A stretch of 64,000 nucleotides of DNA from Ulvibacterium marinum. Its GTDB lineage: Bacteria > Bacteroidota > Bacteroidia > Flavobacteriales > Flavobacteriaceae. The notes under the pieces are model-generated. The model worked only from the letters and a program-made list of their open reading frames with translations. It made no database searches and was not told the origin of the DNA. Position numbers and translations under genes: made by a program. Position 1 is the first letter of the stretch. Every line of letters starts with the position of its first letter. The stretch spans positions 1,606,968 to 1,670,967 of the forward strand of contig NZ_RBCJ01000001.1 in NCBI RefSeq assembly GCF_003626755.1, written 5' to 3'. Of the stretch, positions 16,034 to 24,503 are shown one piece after another.

Positions 16034-17550
16034 TTACTAGAATCCTATCCTTAGGATTACTTTTCTCTATTCTTTCTTGCGATAAATTGGATGATTTTCT
16101 TGGTGACCCGGATGGGCATGACGATGATGATCCAACAATGGATGTAAATTTTGTGTATAAAAATACCATTCAGGTAGGTGGCGAAGGGGCTGCGGAGATT
16201 TCCGCCTATGACCCCATGACCAAGAAACTGTTTACGGTCAATGTGGAGACCAATGGCATATCGGTCTATGATATCTCGGACCTTGATGCCCCCATGCAAC
16301 TAACGTCCATTGATTTGTCAGGCTCTGGAGCTCCAAATAGTGTAGCAGTAAAAAACGGTATATTGGCGGTAGCCGTGGAAGCTGAAGTAAAACAAGACCA
16401 AGGAGCAATTAAACTCTTTGACACGGAAACCCAAAACTATCTAAACTCCTTTACAGTGGGTGCTTTACCCGATATGGTGGCCTTTTCGCCAGACGGGAAG
16501 TACATCGTTTCCGCCAATGAGGGAGAGCCCAATGATGACTATACAAATGACCCCCATGGTACGGTAAGTATCATTAATGTGGCAGAAGGCGCTGTGGAGA
16601 CCTTAGATTTTGAAAGCTTTAATATGGATGTTCACAACCTTTGCGCTGAAGGTTTTAGGGTATTTGGACCGGGCGCCACGCTCGCTATGGATGTAGAGCC
16701 CGAATATGTAGCCATCTCGGAAGATTCAAAAACGGCATGGGTTACCCTACAGGAAAACAATGGGGTTGCAGTAGTAAATCTGGAGACAAAGCAAATTGAA
16801 GCCATCCTACCTTTAGGGTTTAAGGATTACAGCCTTCCCGGAAATGAAATTGACCCAAGTAACGAAGACGGTAAAAAGGAATTACGGAGTGTACCCGTTT
16901 TTGGAATATTCCAACCGGATGCCATAGCGCATTACAACGTAAGCGGGGCAGACTACATTATTACTGCCAATGAGGGTGATGCCAGGGATTACGATGGTTT
17001 TTCTGAAGAAGAGAGAATTGGGGGCTTACCCTTGGATGAAACGAAGTTTCCTGATGCGGCAACATTGCAGCTGGAAGAAAACTTGGGCCGGCTTCAATCT
17101 ACAACAACCTTGGGAGATATTGACGGAGATGGTGATTACGATGAACTGTATAACTACGGGGCACGTTCTTTTACAATTTGGACAGGTAACGGTCAACTGG
17201 TATACGATAGTGGCAATGATATTGCCATGCAAACCTTGAGCCTCACTCCCGACGTTTTTAACGGGGACGACGCACGAAGTGATGATAAAGGGGCGGAACC
17301 CGAGGCCGTAGAAGTTTTGAAAGTTGGGGAAAAGTACATTCTCTTTGTAGGTCTGGAACGAAATAATCAGGTGATGATTTATGATATTTCCGATCCATAT
17401 GCCCCTGTTTTTATGGATATCCTATCCAATGCCGGGGATATTGGCCCAGAAGGTGTATTGGCCATTCCTGCGGAGTATAGCCCTTCAGGAAAAGATGTAT
17501 TGGTAGTTAGTAATGAGGTAAGCGGAACCGTTACTTTTTACGAAAATTAG
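16024..17550 (+). CDS. Choice-of-anchor I family lipoprotein
   Basis: 508 residues. The signal peptide ends in LSCD (Cys19), so this is a lipoprotein, followed by an acidic linker (GDPDGHDDDD). The remainder is a beta-propeller-like chain: ISAYDPMTKKLFTVN, SPDGKYIVSANEGEPNDDYT (about 157-176), DYIITANEGDARDYDGFSEE (about 312-331) and VSNEVSGTVTFYEN at the end. This matches the choice-of-anchor I proteins, often annotated near alkaline phosphatases. A calcium-binding-like DIDGDGDYDE occurs near residue 366. Enzyme activity is not established. Its upstream region has striking repeats. It stands alone between era and a convergent minus-strand gene. Confidence 0.85.
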   Translation: MKLFTRILSLGLLFSILSCDKLDDFLGDPDGHDDDDPTMDVNFVYKNTIQVGGEGAAEISAYDPMTKKLFTVNVETNGISVYDISDLDAPMQLTSIDLSGSGAPNSVAVKNGILAVAVEAEVKQDQGAIKLFDTETQNYLNSFTVGALPDMVAFSPDGKYIVSANEGEPNDDYTNDPHGTVSIINVAEGAVETLDFESFNMDVHNLCAEGFRVFGPGATLAMDVEPEYVAISEDSKTAWVTLQENNGVAVVNLETKQIEAILPLGFKDYSLPGNEIDPSNEDGKKELRSVPVFGIFQPDAIAHYNVSGADYIITANEGDARDYDGFSEEERIGGLPLDETKFPDAATLQLEENLGRLQSTTTLGDIDGDGDYDELYNYGARSFTIWTGNGQLVYDSGNDIAMQTLSLTPDVFNGDDARSDDKGAEPEAVEVLKVGEKYILFVGLERNNQVMIYDISDPYAPVFMDILSNAGDIGPEGVLAIPAEYSPSGKDVLVVSNEVSGTVTFYEN

Positions 17551-17595
17551 TGTAATTAATTGATTGGGATGGATGATTTTTGATCGATTGTGAAA

Positions 17596-18087
17596 TCAAT
17601 CGGTCAAGGTCTCCATCATAAATTGATACAGTTCCCGCATTTGGGGTTTCCCTTTGCGTTTTCCCGCCCTTCCAAAGGCATACAGTACAAACCATAGGAT
17701 TACCATAAAAATCATAATCCCCATCTGAAGTCCGTAGGGTCTACCAAGCGAGGCATAAGAATAGGCCCAAATCCCAAAAATGATAAAAAACGTTCCCACT
17801 CCAAAATGAAGGAACATAAAAAAAGTCCATAAAGTAGGGTTAGGTCCAAAAAGGCCATAGAGCTTACTGTTCTTTACATCAACTTCATTGATTTCCAAAT
17901 GCAATTGAGGCGACCAAAAATGGATATGTTCCCTGTTGAACTTGATGAACACATGGTCATCTACCCTTTTCAACAAAAAGGGATCTTTTTGTGTCTGCTC
18001 AAAGGCTTCCAAAACCGTTTCCTTCTCATTTGGTAACTCCAACTGAAACCTAGGTCTTAGAACAATATCATTGGGTAGTGTTTTCAT
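17596..18087 (-). CDS. Conserved two-helix membrane protein, function unknown
   Basis: 163 residues. The N-terminal 85 residues are soluble (LRPRFQLELPNEKETVLEAF, DDHVFIKFNREHIHFWSPQL). Two membrane helices follow at about 93-113 and 119-139, and then a basic C-terminal tail. I recognise it only as a conserved flavobacterial protein. It converges with the choice-of-anchor I gene (45 bases between stops) and diverges from the acetyltransferase gene. Confidence 0.7.
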   Translation of the reverse strand: MKTLPNDIVLRPRFQLELPNEKETVLEAFEQTQKDPFLLKRVDDHVFIKFNREHIHFWSPQLHLEINEVDVKNSKLYGLFGPNPTLWTFFMFLHFGVGTFFIIFGIWAYSYASLGRPYGLQMGIMIFMVILWFVLYAFGRAGKRKGKPQMRELYQFMMETLTD

Positions 18088-18328
18088 TAGACATCAAGGG
18101 TGTAATAATATACTTCTTTTTTTGGAAAAGGAGAAGGCAGATCTTTGAAGAAAATGATTTTTGCAATTCTTAGGCTGGTGGGAGAGACGAAAATATATGT
18201 CTACATTTTTAATATGTTTTCGAAATTTTAAAAAGATTTATGATTCTGAAAATCAGAGCTATCTTATCTTAATATTAGTAATTTAGTCGAAAAGACACCT
18301 TTTTTCTTTACCCTATGTTAACTTTGAG

Positions 18329-18368
18329 TATCTTTGAAATATCGATGAAACGCAAAAAAATCCGATAA
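18329..18368 (+). promoter_or_regulatory. TATCTTTG -7 element and seven-codon leader ORF before the acetyltransferase
   Basis: TATCTTTG at 18329-18336 fits the Bacteroidota -7 consensus TAnnTTTG. ATG at 18345 opens MKRKKIR and stops at TAA 18366-18368, one base before the ATG of the acetyltransferase at 18370. The leader could couple translation of the main gene; it may also be fortuitous. Confidence 0.4.
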
Positions 18369-18369
18369 A

Positions 18370-19080
18370 ATGCACAATATTGTCATTTTTGGAGCTTCCG
18401 GTCACGGTAGTGTCGTCATGGATTGTGTTAAGAAGGAAGGAGAGTATAACTTTGTTGGATATATAGATTCCTTTCAGAAAAAGGGCAGAGAACACAATGG
18501 CTACCCAATTCTTGGTAATGAATACGATCTTCCCTATTTGATCGAAAAGTATAATATACATGGTGGCATAGTTGCGATTGGGGATAATTGGATAAGAAAA
18601 ATAATTGTTGAGAGAATTATTAGAATTATCTCTGATTTTCGTTTTGTTTCTACCGTTCATCCCACGGCCATTGTAGGTATGAACGTAGAAATTGGTCATG
18701 GCAGTGTGGTTATGCCCGGGGTAATCATTAATGCTAACTCCGTTATCGGAAATCATTGCATACTCAATACAAACTCTTCTTTTGAGCATGACGGCCTTCT
18801 GTGCGACTTTTCAAGTTTAGCACCAAGGGTTTGTGTAGGGGGAAATTTTATTCTGGGAACAGGTTCTGCTATTTGTTTGGGTACGAATATTATTGAGAAT
18901 ATCACCATAGGAAAATATACTGTTATCGGTGCGGGATCTTTGGTGGTTGGTAATGTCGATAGTTATGTTTTGGCTTATGGGTCTCCTGTTAAAAAAATTA
19001 GGAATAGAATAGCTGGCGATCCTTACCTGATGGGAAGTAGAGGTGACACAAATATGATTTCACTATTTCGACACAGGTAG
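18370..19080 (+). CDS. NeuD/PglD-family sugar O- or N-acetyltransferase
   Basis: 236 residues. The N-terminal Rossmann-like domain begins NIVIFGASGHGSVVMDCV (binds nucleotide sugar in PglD). From about residue 95 comes a left-handed beta-helix of hexapeptide repeats (AIVGMNVEIGHGSVVMPGVI). The catalytic His is expected in NSSFEHDGLL (H141). The C-terminal extension after residue 210 is unlike PglD and short. Such enzymes acetylate UDP-sugars for surface glycans, but no glycan cluster is nearby, so this is an orphan copy. The intergenic spacers around it are AT-rich. Confidence 0.87.
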   Translation: MHNIVIFGASGHGSVVMDCVKKEGEYNFVGYIDSFQKKGREHNGYPILGNEYDLPYLIEKYNIHGGIVAIGDNWIRKIIVERIIRIISDFRFVSTVHPTAIVGMNVEIGHGSVVMPGVIINANSVIGNHCILNTNSSFEHDGLLCDFSSLAPRVCVGGNFILGTGSAICLGTNIIENITIGKYTVIGAGSLVVGNVDSYVLAYGSPVKKIRNRIAGDPYLMGSRGDTNMISLFRHR

Positions 19081-19238
19081 AAGTATTTTAATTATGCTTT
19101 AAGGAGCTATGCTTTTTCAATTCCAGGTTTTAATATACCTGCCAGATTCCATACCTTTTTCCATTCTCTTCCTACTTTAGTCCATTTACCATTATAATTT
19201 ATTGATTAGTGCTACCTTTGCAAACTCAATTGATTTTT

Positions 19239-20543
19239 ATGAGCGCGATTGTTGCCATTGTAGGAAGGCCCAATGTAGGTAAATCCACTTTTTTTAACCG
19301 TCTCATACAGCGCCGTGAGGCCATAGTGGATGCCATTAGTGGGGTTACACGTGATCGCCACTATGGAAAGAGCGATTGGAACGGAAAGGAATTTTCCTTA
19401 ATAGACACTGGAGGTTATGTTGTAGGCAGTGACGATATTTTTGAAAAGGAAATCGACAAACAGGTAGAATTGGCGATAGATGAGGCAGATGCCATTATAT
19501 TCATGGTAGATGTGGAATCCGGGGTAACCGGTATGGATGAGGATGTAGCAAAATTACTTCGAAGAATAGACAAGCCGGTTTTTTTAACGGTCAACAAAGT
19601 GGACAATGCCAAACGGGCTGCGGATGCAGTAGAATTCTACGCGCTGGGATTAGGGGAGTATTACACCCTTTCCAGCATCAATGGAAGTGGAACCGGAGAG
19701 CTGTTGGATGATTTGGTCAAGGTCTTGCCCGAAAAAGAAATGGAAACGGATGATTTACCCAGATTTGCCGTGGTAGGAAGGCCAAATGCGGGAAAATCAT
19801 CTTTCATCAACGCATTGATCGGAGAGGAACGCTATATAGTTACGGATATTGCGGGAACCACTCGGGATAGTATTGACACCAAATACAATCGCTTCGGTTT
19901 TGAGTTCAATTTGGTGGATACGGCGGGTATTCGGAGGAAAGCCAAAGTAAAGGAAGATTTGGAGTTTTATTCAGTGATGCGTTCGGTAAGGGCCATTGAA
20001 CATTGTGACGTATGTCTTCTTTTGTTCGATGCAACTAGAGGATTCGATGGCCAGGTCGAAAACATTTTTTGGCTCGCGCAGCGAAACAATAAAGGCATCG
20101 TGATTTTGGTCAATAAATGGGATTTGGTCGGTGATAAGGAAACCCATACCATGAAGCAGTATACCCAAAAGATCAAACAAGCGATGGAACCTTTTACCGA
20201 TGTACCCATCCTCTTTATTTCGGTATTGACCAAGCAGCGAATTTTTAAGGCAATTGAAACAGCGGTGGAGGTGTATAAAAATCGCTCCAAACGCATCCCC
20301 ACCCGTAAGTTGAATGATGTTATGCTGCCCATTATCCAGAATACGCCACCACCCGCCTATAAAGGAAAATACGTAAAAATAAAGTTCATTACGCAGCTGC
20401 CCACTCCTTTTCCACAATTTGCCTTCTTTTGTAATCTGCCCCAATATGTACGTGATCCTTACAAGCGGTTTTTAGAGAACAAATTGCGGGAACACTTTGT
20501 CTTTACGGGTGTACCCATGTCAATTTTTATGCGTAAGAAGTAG
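19239..20543 (+). CDS. der: GTPase Der (EngA)
   Basis: 434 residues from ATG 19239 ([17 protein letters not shown]). An earlier in-frame GTG at 19209 overlaps a TACCTTTG -7 element and would add non-conserved residues. The tandem GTPase domains have P-loops GRPNVGKST (9-17) and GRPNAGKSS (about 181-189), with DTGG and DTAG G3 motifs and NKVD and NKWD G4 motifs. The C-terminal KH-like domain ends [15 protein letters not shown]. Der acts in 50S subunit assembly. A diverged copy of its last 28 codons lies 550 bases downstream. Confidence 0.97.
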   Translation: MSAIVAIVGRPNVGKSTFFNRLIQRREAIVDAISGVTRDRHYGKSDWNGKEFSLIDTGGYVVGSDDIFEKEIDKQVELAIDEADAIIFMVDVESGVTGMDEDVAKLLRRIDKPVFLTVNKVDNAKRAADAVEFYALGLGEYYTLSSINGSGTGELLDDLVKVLPEKEMETDDLPRFAVVGRPNAGKSSFINALIGEERYIVTDIAGTTRDSIDTKYNRFGFEFNLVDTAGIRRKAKVKEDLEFYSVMRSVRAIEHCDVCLLLFDATRGFDGQVENIFWLAQRNNKGIVILVNKWDLVGDKETHTMKQYTQKIKQAMEPFTDVPILFISVLTKQRIFKAIETAVEVYKNRSKRIPTRKLNDVMLPIIQNTPPPAYKGKYVKIKFITQLPTPFPQFAFFCNLPQYVRDPYKRFLENKLREHFVFTGVPMSIFMRKK

Positions 20544-20587
20544 TTTTTGGTATATTGAATACTCAACTTATTGAGGTACTCCAGTCT

Positions 20588-21055
20588 TCAATTAACTGAA
20601 ATGGTAAAAATCCAAGGTCTGGAATTTACATCTTGGACGGTATCATTTATTTTAAGATTATCCAGGAATAACCGGTTTGCGCAACAACCGACACCGCCAG
20701 TCCTTGCCAATTCAAGGGCCAACACAAATTCATTGGTCTCCCCTATCCGAAGGGTATACTCAAAACTGCCAATTTCCCAATTTTCATCGCTTAGGACCAA
20801 AAGTTCTTTTTCCAGTACATTCCTTATTTCAAAGTTCATTGATGGATTTCCATTTACGGTAATATCGCTTTCGTCATGGATATTGGCAAAAAAGACATTC
20901 TCGTTGGTATCACTGGATACAACTTCTAAAAATAGCTCGGAGAAATCAGCTTCGCATAGTACGGCGGCGCAATCAGGAGCTAGAACATTATCCCCCTCGT
21001 TGTCACACATTGATAGAAGTACCAAAACGGGCAGAAAAAACAATACTTTGCACAT
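20588..21055 (-). CDS. Small cysteine-containing lipoprotein, function unknown
   Basis: 155 residues. The N-terminus MCKVLFFLPVLVLLSMCDNE is a signal peptide with a lipobox at C17. The mature part has a Cys pair near DCAAVLCEAD and GCCANRLFLD near the C-terminus, which could form disulfides, and an immunoglobulin-like beta pattern (YTLRIGETNEFVLALELART). Similar short lipoproteins occur in Flavobacteriaceae, but I cannot name a family. It is convergent with der (44 bases between stops). On its other side lies a decayed copy of the der 3' end, so the gene is bracketed by two der ends. Confidence 0.72.
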   Translation of the reverse strand: MCKVLFFLPVLVLLSMCDNEGDNVLAPDCAAVLCEADFSELFLEVVSSDTNENVFFANIHDESDITVNGNPSMNFEIRNVLEKELLVLSDENWEIGSFEYTLRIGETNEFVLALELARTGGVGCCANRLFLDNLKINDTVQDVNSRPWIFTISVN

Positions 21056-21099
21056 TATTTTTCTTTTAGGATGGACAAGTCAAAAAAAGGTTGCGTAGT

Positions 21100-21186
21100 A
21101 TGTACAAGTGGTTTTTAGAGAGCAAGTTATGGGAACATTTTAACCTCACCGGCGTACTCATACCCATTTTTATGCTTCAGAAGTAG
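21100..21186 (+). pseudogene. Diverged fragment duplicating the 3' end of der
   Basis: Read in frame from 21100 it gives YKWFLESKLWEHFNLTGV... ending FMLQK and a TAG stop, against [18 protein letters not shown]...FMRKK in Der. My hand alignment finds about 66 of 84 identical bases and no indel, with the stop codon in register. Just upstream, TATGTAC is shared but 9 bases of der are missing. The copy has no promoter and is only the last 28 codons, so it is a remnant. Confidence 0.8.
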
Positions 21187-21243
21187 CATCGCCAGATACT
21201 ATAATTCTGATTTTGATTTTAAAACGTGCACTTGAATTTGGAT

Positions 21244-22050
21244 TTACCAACCTCCTGAAGCGCCTCCGCCACCAAAACCACCGCCACCAAAGCCCCCACC
21301 GAATCCGCCGCTTCCAAAACCGCCTCCTCCAAAGCCTCCTTTGGAACTACCGCCGAATCCGCCACGCCCCATATTGCTGAGGATAATGATATCCCAAATA
21401 TCCGGCCCAGAAGAACGATTACCACCTCGTCCACCACCTTTTCGATTTCTGCGCGAAAGAATGATCAAAATAATAATAAAAACAATAAAGGGTAGTATGG
21501 AGCCTAATGGAAATCCTTCTTCATTGTTAAAAGTCCGTTCTTCCTTAAATTCTCCTGTCAATACCTTAAAAATGGAGTCAACACCATTGCTAAGACCACC
21601 ATAGTAGTCATCTAGCTTGAACCGAGGTACGATAATATTTTCTATAATACGTCGGGACATCGCATCCGTAAGATTGCTCTCCACACCATATCCTGTATTT
21701 ATAGCGATTCTTCGATCATCTTTAGCCAAAAGAACTAGAATACCGTTATCCTTATCGGCTTGGCCTATACCCCATTTTTGACCCCATTGGGCCCCAAGAT
21801 AATTGATATTCTCCCCTTCCGTAGAACTTATGATCGCTATGACTATTTGTGTGGAGGTACTATCTGAATAACGAATTAGTTTTTTTCTCAGATTTGATTC
21901 TTGATTTTGAGAAAGTAGGCCAATGTAATCGTATACACTGGTTTGGTCACTAGTAGAAGCCGGTTTTTCTGGAATTCGGAACTGGGCAAAGGTAACTCCC
22001 GAGCAAAAAAGGCAAACGACTAAAAGAAGACTAACCTTTTGAAATTTCAT
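21244..22050 (-). CDS. TPM-domain membrane protein with glycine-rich tail
   Basis: 268 residues. A signal peptide (1-22) is followed by a TPM domain (about 40-165; VYDYIGLLSQNQESNLRKKL, NGILVLLAKDDRRIAINTGY, GVESNLTDAMSRRIIENIIV), one membrane helix near 184-198, a basic segment, and a tail of GGFGGGGFGSGG repeats ending SGGW. TPM proteins are linked to envelope or photosystem quality control; the Gly-rich tail is common in bacterial members. It is the last gene of the M23-MerR-LemA-TPM-TPM operon and overlaps the preceding TPM gene by 20 bases. Confidence 0.88.
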   Translation of the reverse strand: MKFQKVSLLLVVCLFCSGVTFAQFRIPEKPASTSDQTSVYDYIGLLSQNQESNLRKKLIRYSDSTSTQIVIAIISSTEGENINYLGAQWGQKWGIGQADKDNGILVLLAKDDRRIAINTGYGVESNLTDAMSRRIIENIIVPRFKLDDYYGGLSNGVDSIFKVLTGEFKEERTFNNEEGFPLGSILPFIVFIIILIILSRRNRKGGGRGGNRSSGPDIWDIIILSNMGRGGFGGSSKGGFGGGGFGSGGFGGGFGGGGFGGGGASGGW

Positions 22051-22486
22051 CGCTTAATTCATTCATATCCCCATGCTGCCATGGGAAATGGGATTCCAAT
22101 TCTTTGCCTGCAGTTAAAACGCCGTCAATGATGCCCTGTTTGAAATGCCCTTCCTTGAATGCTTTTTGGATGGCATCTCGAGTGCTTTCCCAAAAACCTT
22201 TAGGGACTACCTTATCTATGCCATTATCTCCATAAATGGCAAAATTTCTATCATTGACCGCAATGTATATTAGTACTCCATTATCTTCTTTGGTATTGTC
22301 CATTTTAAGTATATGGAAGACTTCTTTGGCACGATCAAGATAATCTAGCTCTGTATGTGCTTCGATATGTACGCGGATTTCCCCTGAGGTGTTCTTTTCG
22401 GCCTGCAAAATGGCCAGGACAATTTCCTTCTCCTCCTCCGCGGTTAGAAATTCCTCTACCTTGGACATAAGGTTAGTTAAAGTCAA
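22031..22486 (-). CDS. TPM-domain protein, cytoplasmic form
   Basis: 151 residues with no signal peptide. TPM-type motifs: AILQAEKNTSGEIRVHIEAH (about 26-45), DNGVLIYIAVNDRNFAIYGD (about 81-100), AFKEGHFKQGIIDGV (about 119-133). Two TPM genes following LemA is a typical arrangement in Bacteroidota. It overlaps both neighbours, LemA by 14 bases and the second TPM gene by 20. Function is not established. Confidence 0.88.
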   Translation of the reverse strand: MTLTNLMSKVEEFLTAEEEKEIVLAILQAEKNTSGEIRVHIEAHTELDYLDRAKEVFHILKMDNTKEDNGVLIYIAVNDRNFAIYGDNGIDKVVPKGFWESTRDAIQKAFKEGHFKQGIIDGVLTAGKELESHFPWQHGDMNELSDEISKG

Positions 22487-23072
22487 ATTCTACGTCCGGT
22501 GCTTGATCCGAACCTGGATCAGCTTGGTAACGGGCCATCTCATCAAAACCGAAAAGTCCTGCCAATAACTTCCCCGGGAACTTGGTGGTGTGGATGTCGT
22601 AAAGATTTACCTTTTCGTTAAATCTATTGCGTTCCACGTTTATCCTATTCTCCGTTCCCTCAAGTTGGGCCTGTAATTCCAAGAAGTTTTGATTGGCCTT
22701 TAGTTCAGGATAACGTTCCACTACAACCATTAGTTTGCCAAGGGCACCTGTTAATCCACTTTGGGCCTCTTGAAAGGCCGCCATACTTTGGGGAGTGAGA
22801 TTGTTTACATCTATGTTGGTAGAAGTGGCCTTGGCGCGTGCTTCTATTACATCGGTTAGCGTACCCCGTTCGAAGTCTGCGGCACCCTGGACGGTTTTGA
22901 CCAAATTTCCGATGAGATCATTTCTGCGCTGGTAGGCGCTTTCTACATTGGACCAAGCGGTCTTGGCATCCGCCTCCAATTCTACGGCCGTATTGTTAAA
23001 TCCTACGGCCCATTGATAGAGGCCAAAAGCAATGACCCCAAGAATAATTAAAATAATTAATCCCTTTTTCAT
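22473..23072 (-). CDS. LemA family protein
   Basis: 199 residues. An N-terminal membrane helix (4-21) is followed by a LemA helical bundle: AWSNVESAYQRRNDLIGNLV (about 39-58), RVNVERNRFNEKV-like segment near residue 140, LYDIHTTKFPGKLLAGLFGF. The length is typical. The family is widespread and its role unknown, but it is almost always paired with TPM proteins, as here. Confidence 0.94.
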   Translation of the reverse strand: MKKGLIILIILGVIAFGLYQWAVGFNNTAVELEADAKTAWSNVESAYQRRNDLIGNLVKTVQGAADFERGTLTDVIEARAKATSTNIDVNNLTPQSMAAFQEAQSGLTGALGKLMVVVERYPELKANQNFLELQAQLEGTENRINVERNRFNEKVNLYDIHTTKFPGKLLAGLFGFDEMARYQADPGSDQAPDVEFDFN

Positions 23073-23093
23073 GGTAGTGTATTTAAGGTAGAT

Positions 23094-23423
23094 TTATAGT
23101 TGCTCTTTTATCTTGGAAAGCTCGGCCTTTATCCGTTCCAACTTTTGGATAATTTCGAAATTATTCAAGGTTTTCTGTCTACTTTCACGAAGATGTGTCT
23201 TTGCCCCTTCCAGGGTAAATCCCCGTTCCTTCACCAAATGGTAAATAAGACGTAGGTTATTGATGTCCTGAGGGGTGAATTTTCGATTACCTTTGGCATT
23301 TTTTTTGGGTTTGAGCGCATCGAATTCCTTTTCCCAAAAACGTATCAAAGAAGTGTTTACCCCAAAGGCCTTGGCGACTTCGCCAATACCATAGTATCGT
23401 TTTTCAGGCAGCTCTACGTACAT
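23094..23423 (-). CDS. MerR family transcriptional regulator
   Basis: 109 residues. The winged HTH starts YYGIGEVAKAFGVNTSLIRF (about 10-29) and continues EKEFDALKPKKNAKGNRKFT. The C-terminus is a short coiled coil with no effector domain or metal-binding Cys, as in the short chaperone-adjacent MerR-like proteins of Bacteroidota. Its start overlaps the M23 stop (TAATG), and LemA follows 21 bases later. It may autoregulate this operon. Confidence 0.9.
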   Translation of the reverse strand: MYVELPEKRYYGIGEVAKAFGVNTSLIRFWEKEFDALKPKKNAKGNRKFTPQDINNLRLIYHLVKERGFTLEGAKTHLRESRQKTLNNFEIIQKLERIKAELSKIKEQL

Positions 23424-24400
23424 TAATCCAAGGATTGATTTTCTTGAGTAGCGTATTTGAGCATATTCTCGAATTCTTCCGCCGACAAACTTCCGTAATA
23501 GAAGTTTATGGGGTTTATGCGTTCCTCATCCTTCCACACTTCATAATGTACATGAGGAGCTTCGGAGCGTCCTGTATTCCCTACAAAGCCAATGATGTCT
23601 CCACGCTTTACCTTTTGTCCCCTTTTTACGTTGTATCTGCTTAAATGGGCATAAAGGGTAATGTATCCATACCCATGTTCTATACGGATATGTTTGCCAA
23701 AACCTGAAGATCTATTGTCCGCCCGAGTTACCTTACCATCCCCTGTTGCATATATAGGCGTACCCCTAGGTGCAGTGAAATCCATACCCCTATGCATTTT
23801 CCTAGCTTTGGTAAAGGGGTCCGACCGCCAACCGAAACCTGATGCCATTCGGGTAAGGTCTTCATTGTTAATGGGTTGTATGGCAGGAATAGAAGCCAAT
23901 AGTTTCTCCTTTTCCTTGGCCAATTTGGTAATCTCATCCAAGGACTTGGATTGTATGGCCATTTGTTTTTTAATGATGTCCAGGCGCTTGGTGGTGGCAA
24001 TGACCATTTCAGAATTATTGAAGCCTTCCAAGGATTTGTATCGATTAATCCCTCCAAAGCCAGCTCTTCTTTGTTCTTCCGGGATAGGATTGGCCTCAAA
24101 ATATAGACGATAAATGTTATTGTCGCGGTCCTCTATATTGGCCAAAACTTCCTCAATTTGCTCCATTTTTTTGTTCAAAAGCTCAAACTGTAGCTCGTAA
24201 TTCTTTACCTCACGCTGTAAGGACAATTCCCTTGGCGTATTTATTAAATTGGTATTCAATAATAGGATAAGACATAATAGGCCAAATAATAATGACCCAA
24301 GGAAGAAAAAAGCGATATTCCAATAGCGCTTGGATTTTTTGGGTTCTATCTTTCGGTAGGACAAGGTGTCCGGGTCGTAATAATACTTTACCTTAGACAT
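23423..24400 (-). CDS. M23 family peptidase, membrane-anchored (murein endopeptidase-like)
   Basis: 325 residues. A cytoplasmic N-terminus and membrane helix (about 29-49) are followed by a coiled coil (about 60-165). The M23/LytM domain lies at about 185-310, with HRGMD (HxxxD zinc ligands), the LYAHL motif and HVHYEV (HxH). All ligands are present, so it is likely active on peptide cross-bridges of peptidoglycan. It is the first gene of a five-gene minus-strand operon and diverges from alaS; the 103 bases between start codons hold both promoters. Confidence 0.92.
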   Translation of the reverse strand: MSKVKYYYDPDTLSYRKIEPKKSKRYWNIAFFFLGSLLFGLLCLILLLNTNLINTPRELSLQREVKNYELQFELLNKKMEQIEEVLANIEDRDNNIYRLYFEANPIPEEQRRAGFGGINRYKSLEGFNNSEMVIATTKRLDIIKKQMAIQSKSLDEITKLAKEKEKLLASIPAIQPINNEDLTRMASGFGWRSDPFTKARKMHRGMDFTAPRGTPIYATGDGKVTRADNRSSGFGKHIRIEHGYGYITLYAHLSRYNVKRGQKVKRGDIIGFVGNTGRSEAPHVHYEVWKDEERINPINFYYGSLSAEEFENMLKYATQENQSLD

Positions 24401-24503
24401 GAATGGATTTTATCCTATTTTTGTGCTTTCTTTTAACAAAACAAACAAATATAAAAATTGTTTTGTACAAACCGTTAAAATTTGTAAAACCTTACCATTT
24501 TCA

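Noticed and set aside
20571..21098. 175-codon plus-strand ORF after der
   Set aside because: It is Ser-rich and covers the opposite strand of a lipoprotein gene that has a convincing signal peptide and lipobox.
21244..21400. Glycine-rich repeat as a possible CRISPR or tandem repeat array
   Set aside because: The repeats code for the Gly/Phe-rich tail of a TPM protein and have no constant direct repeat with unique spacers. No CRISPR was seen anywhere in the window.
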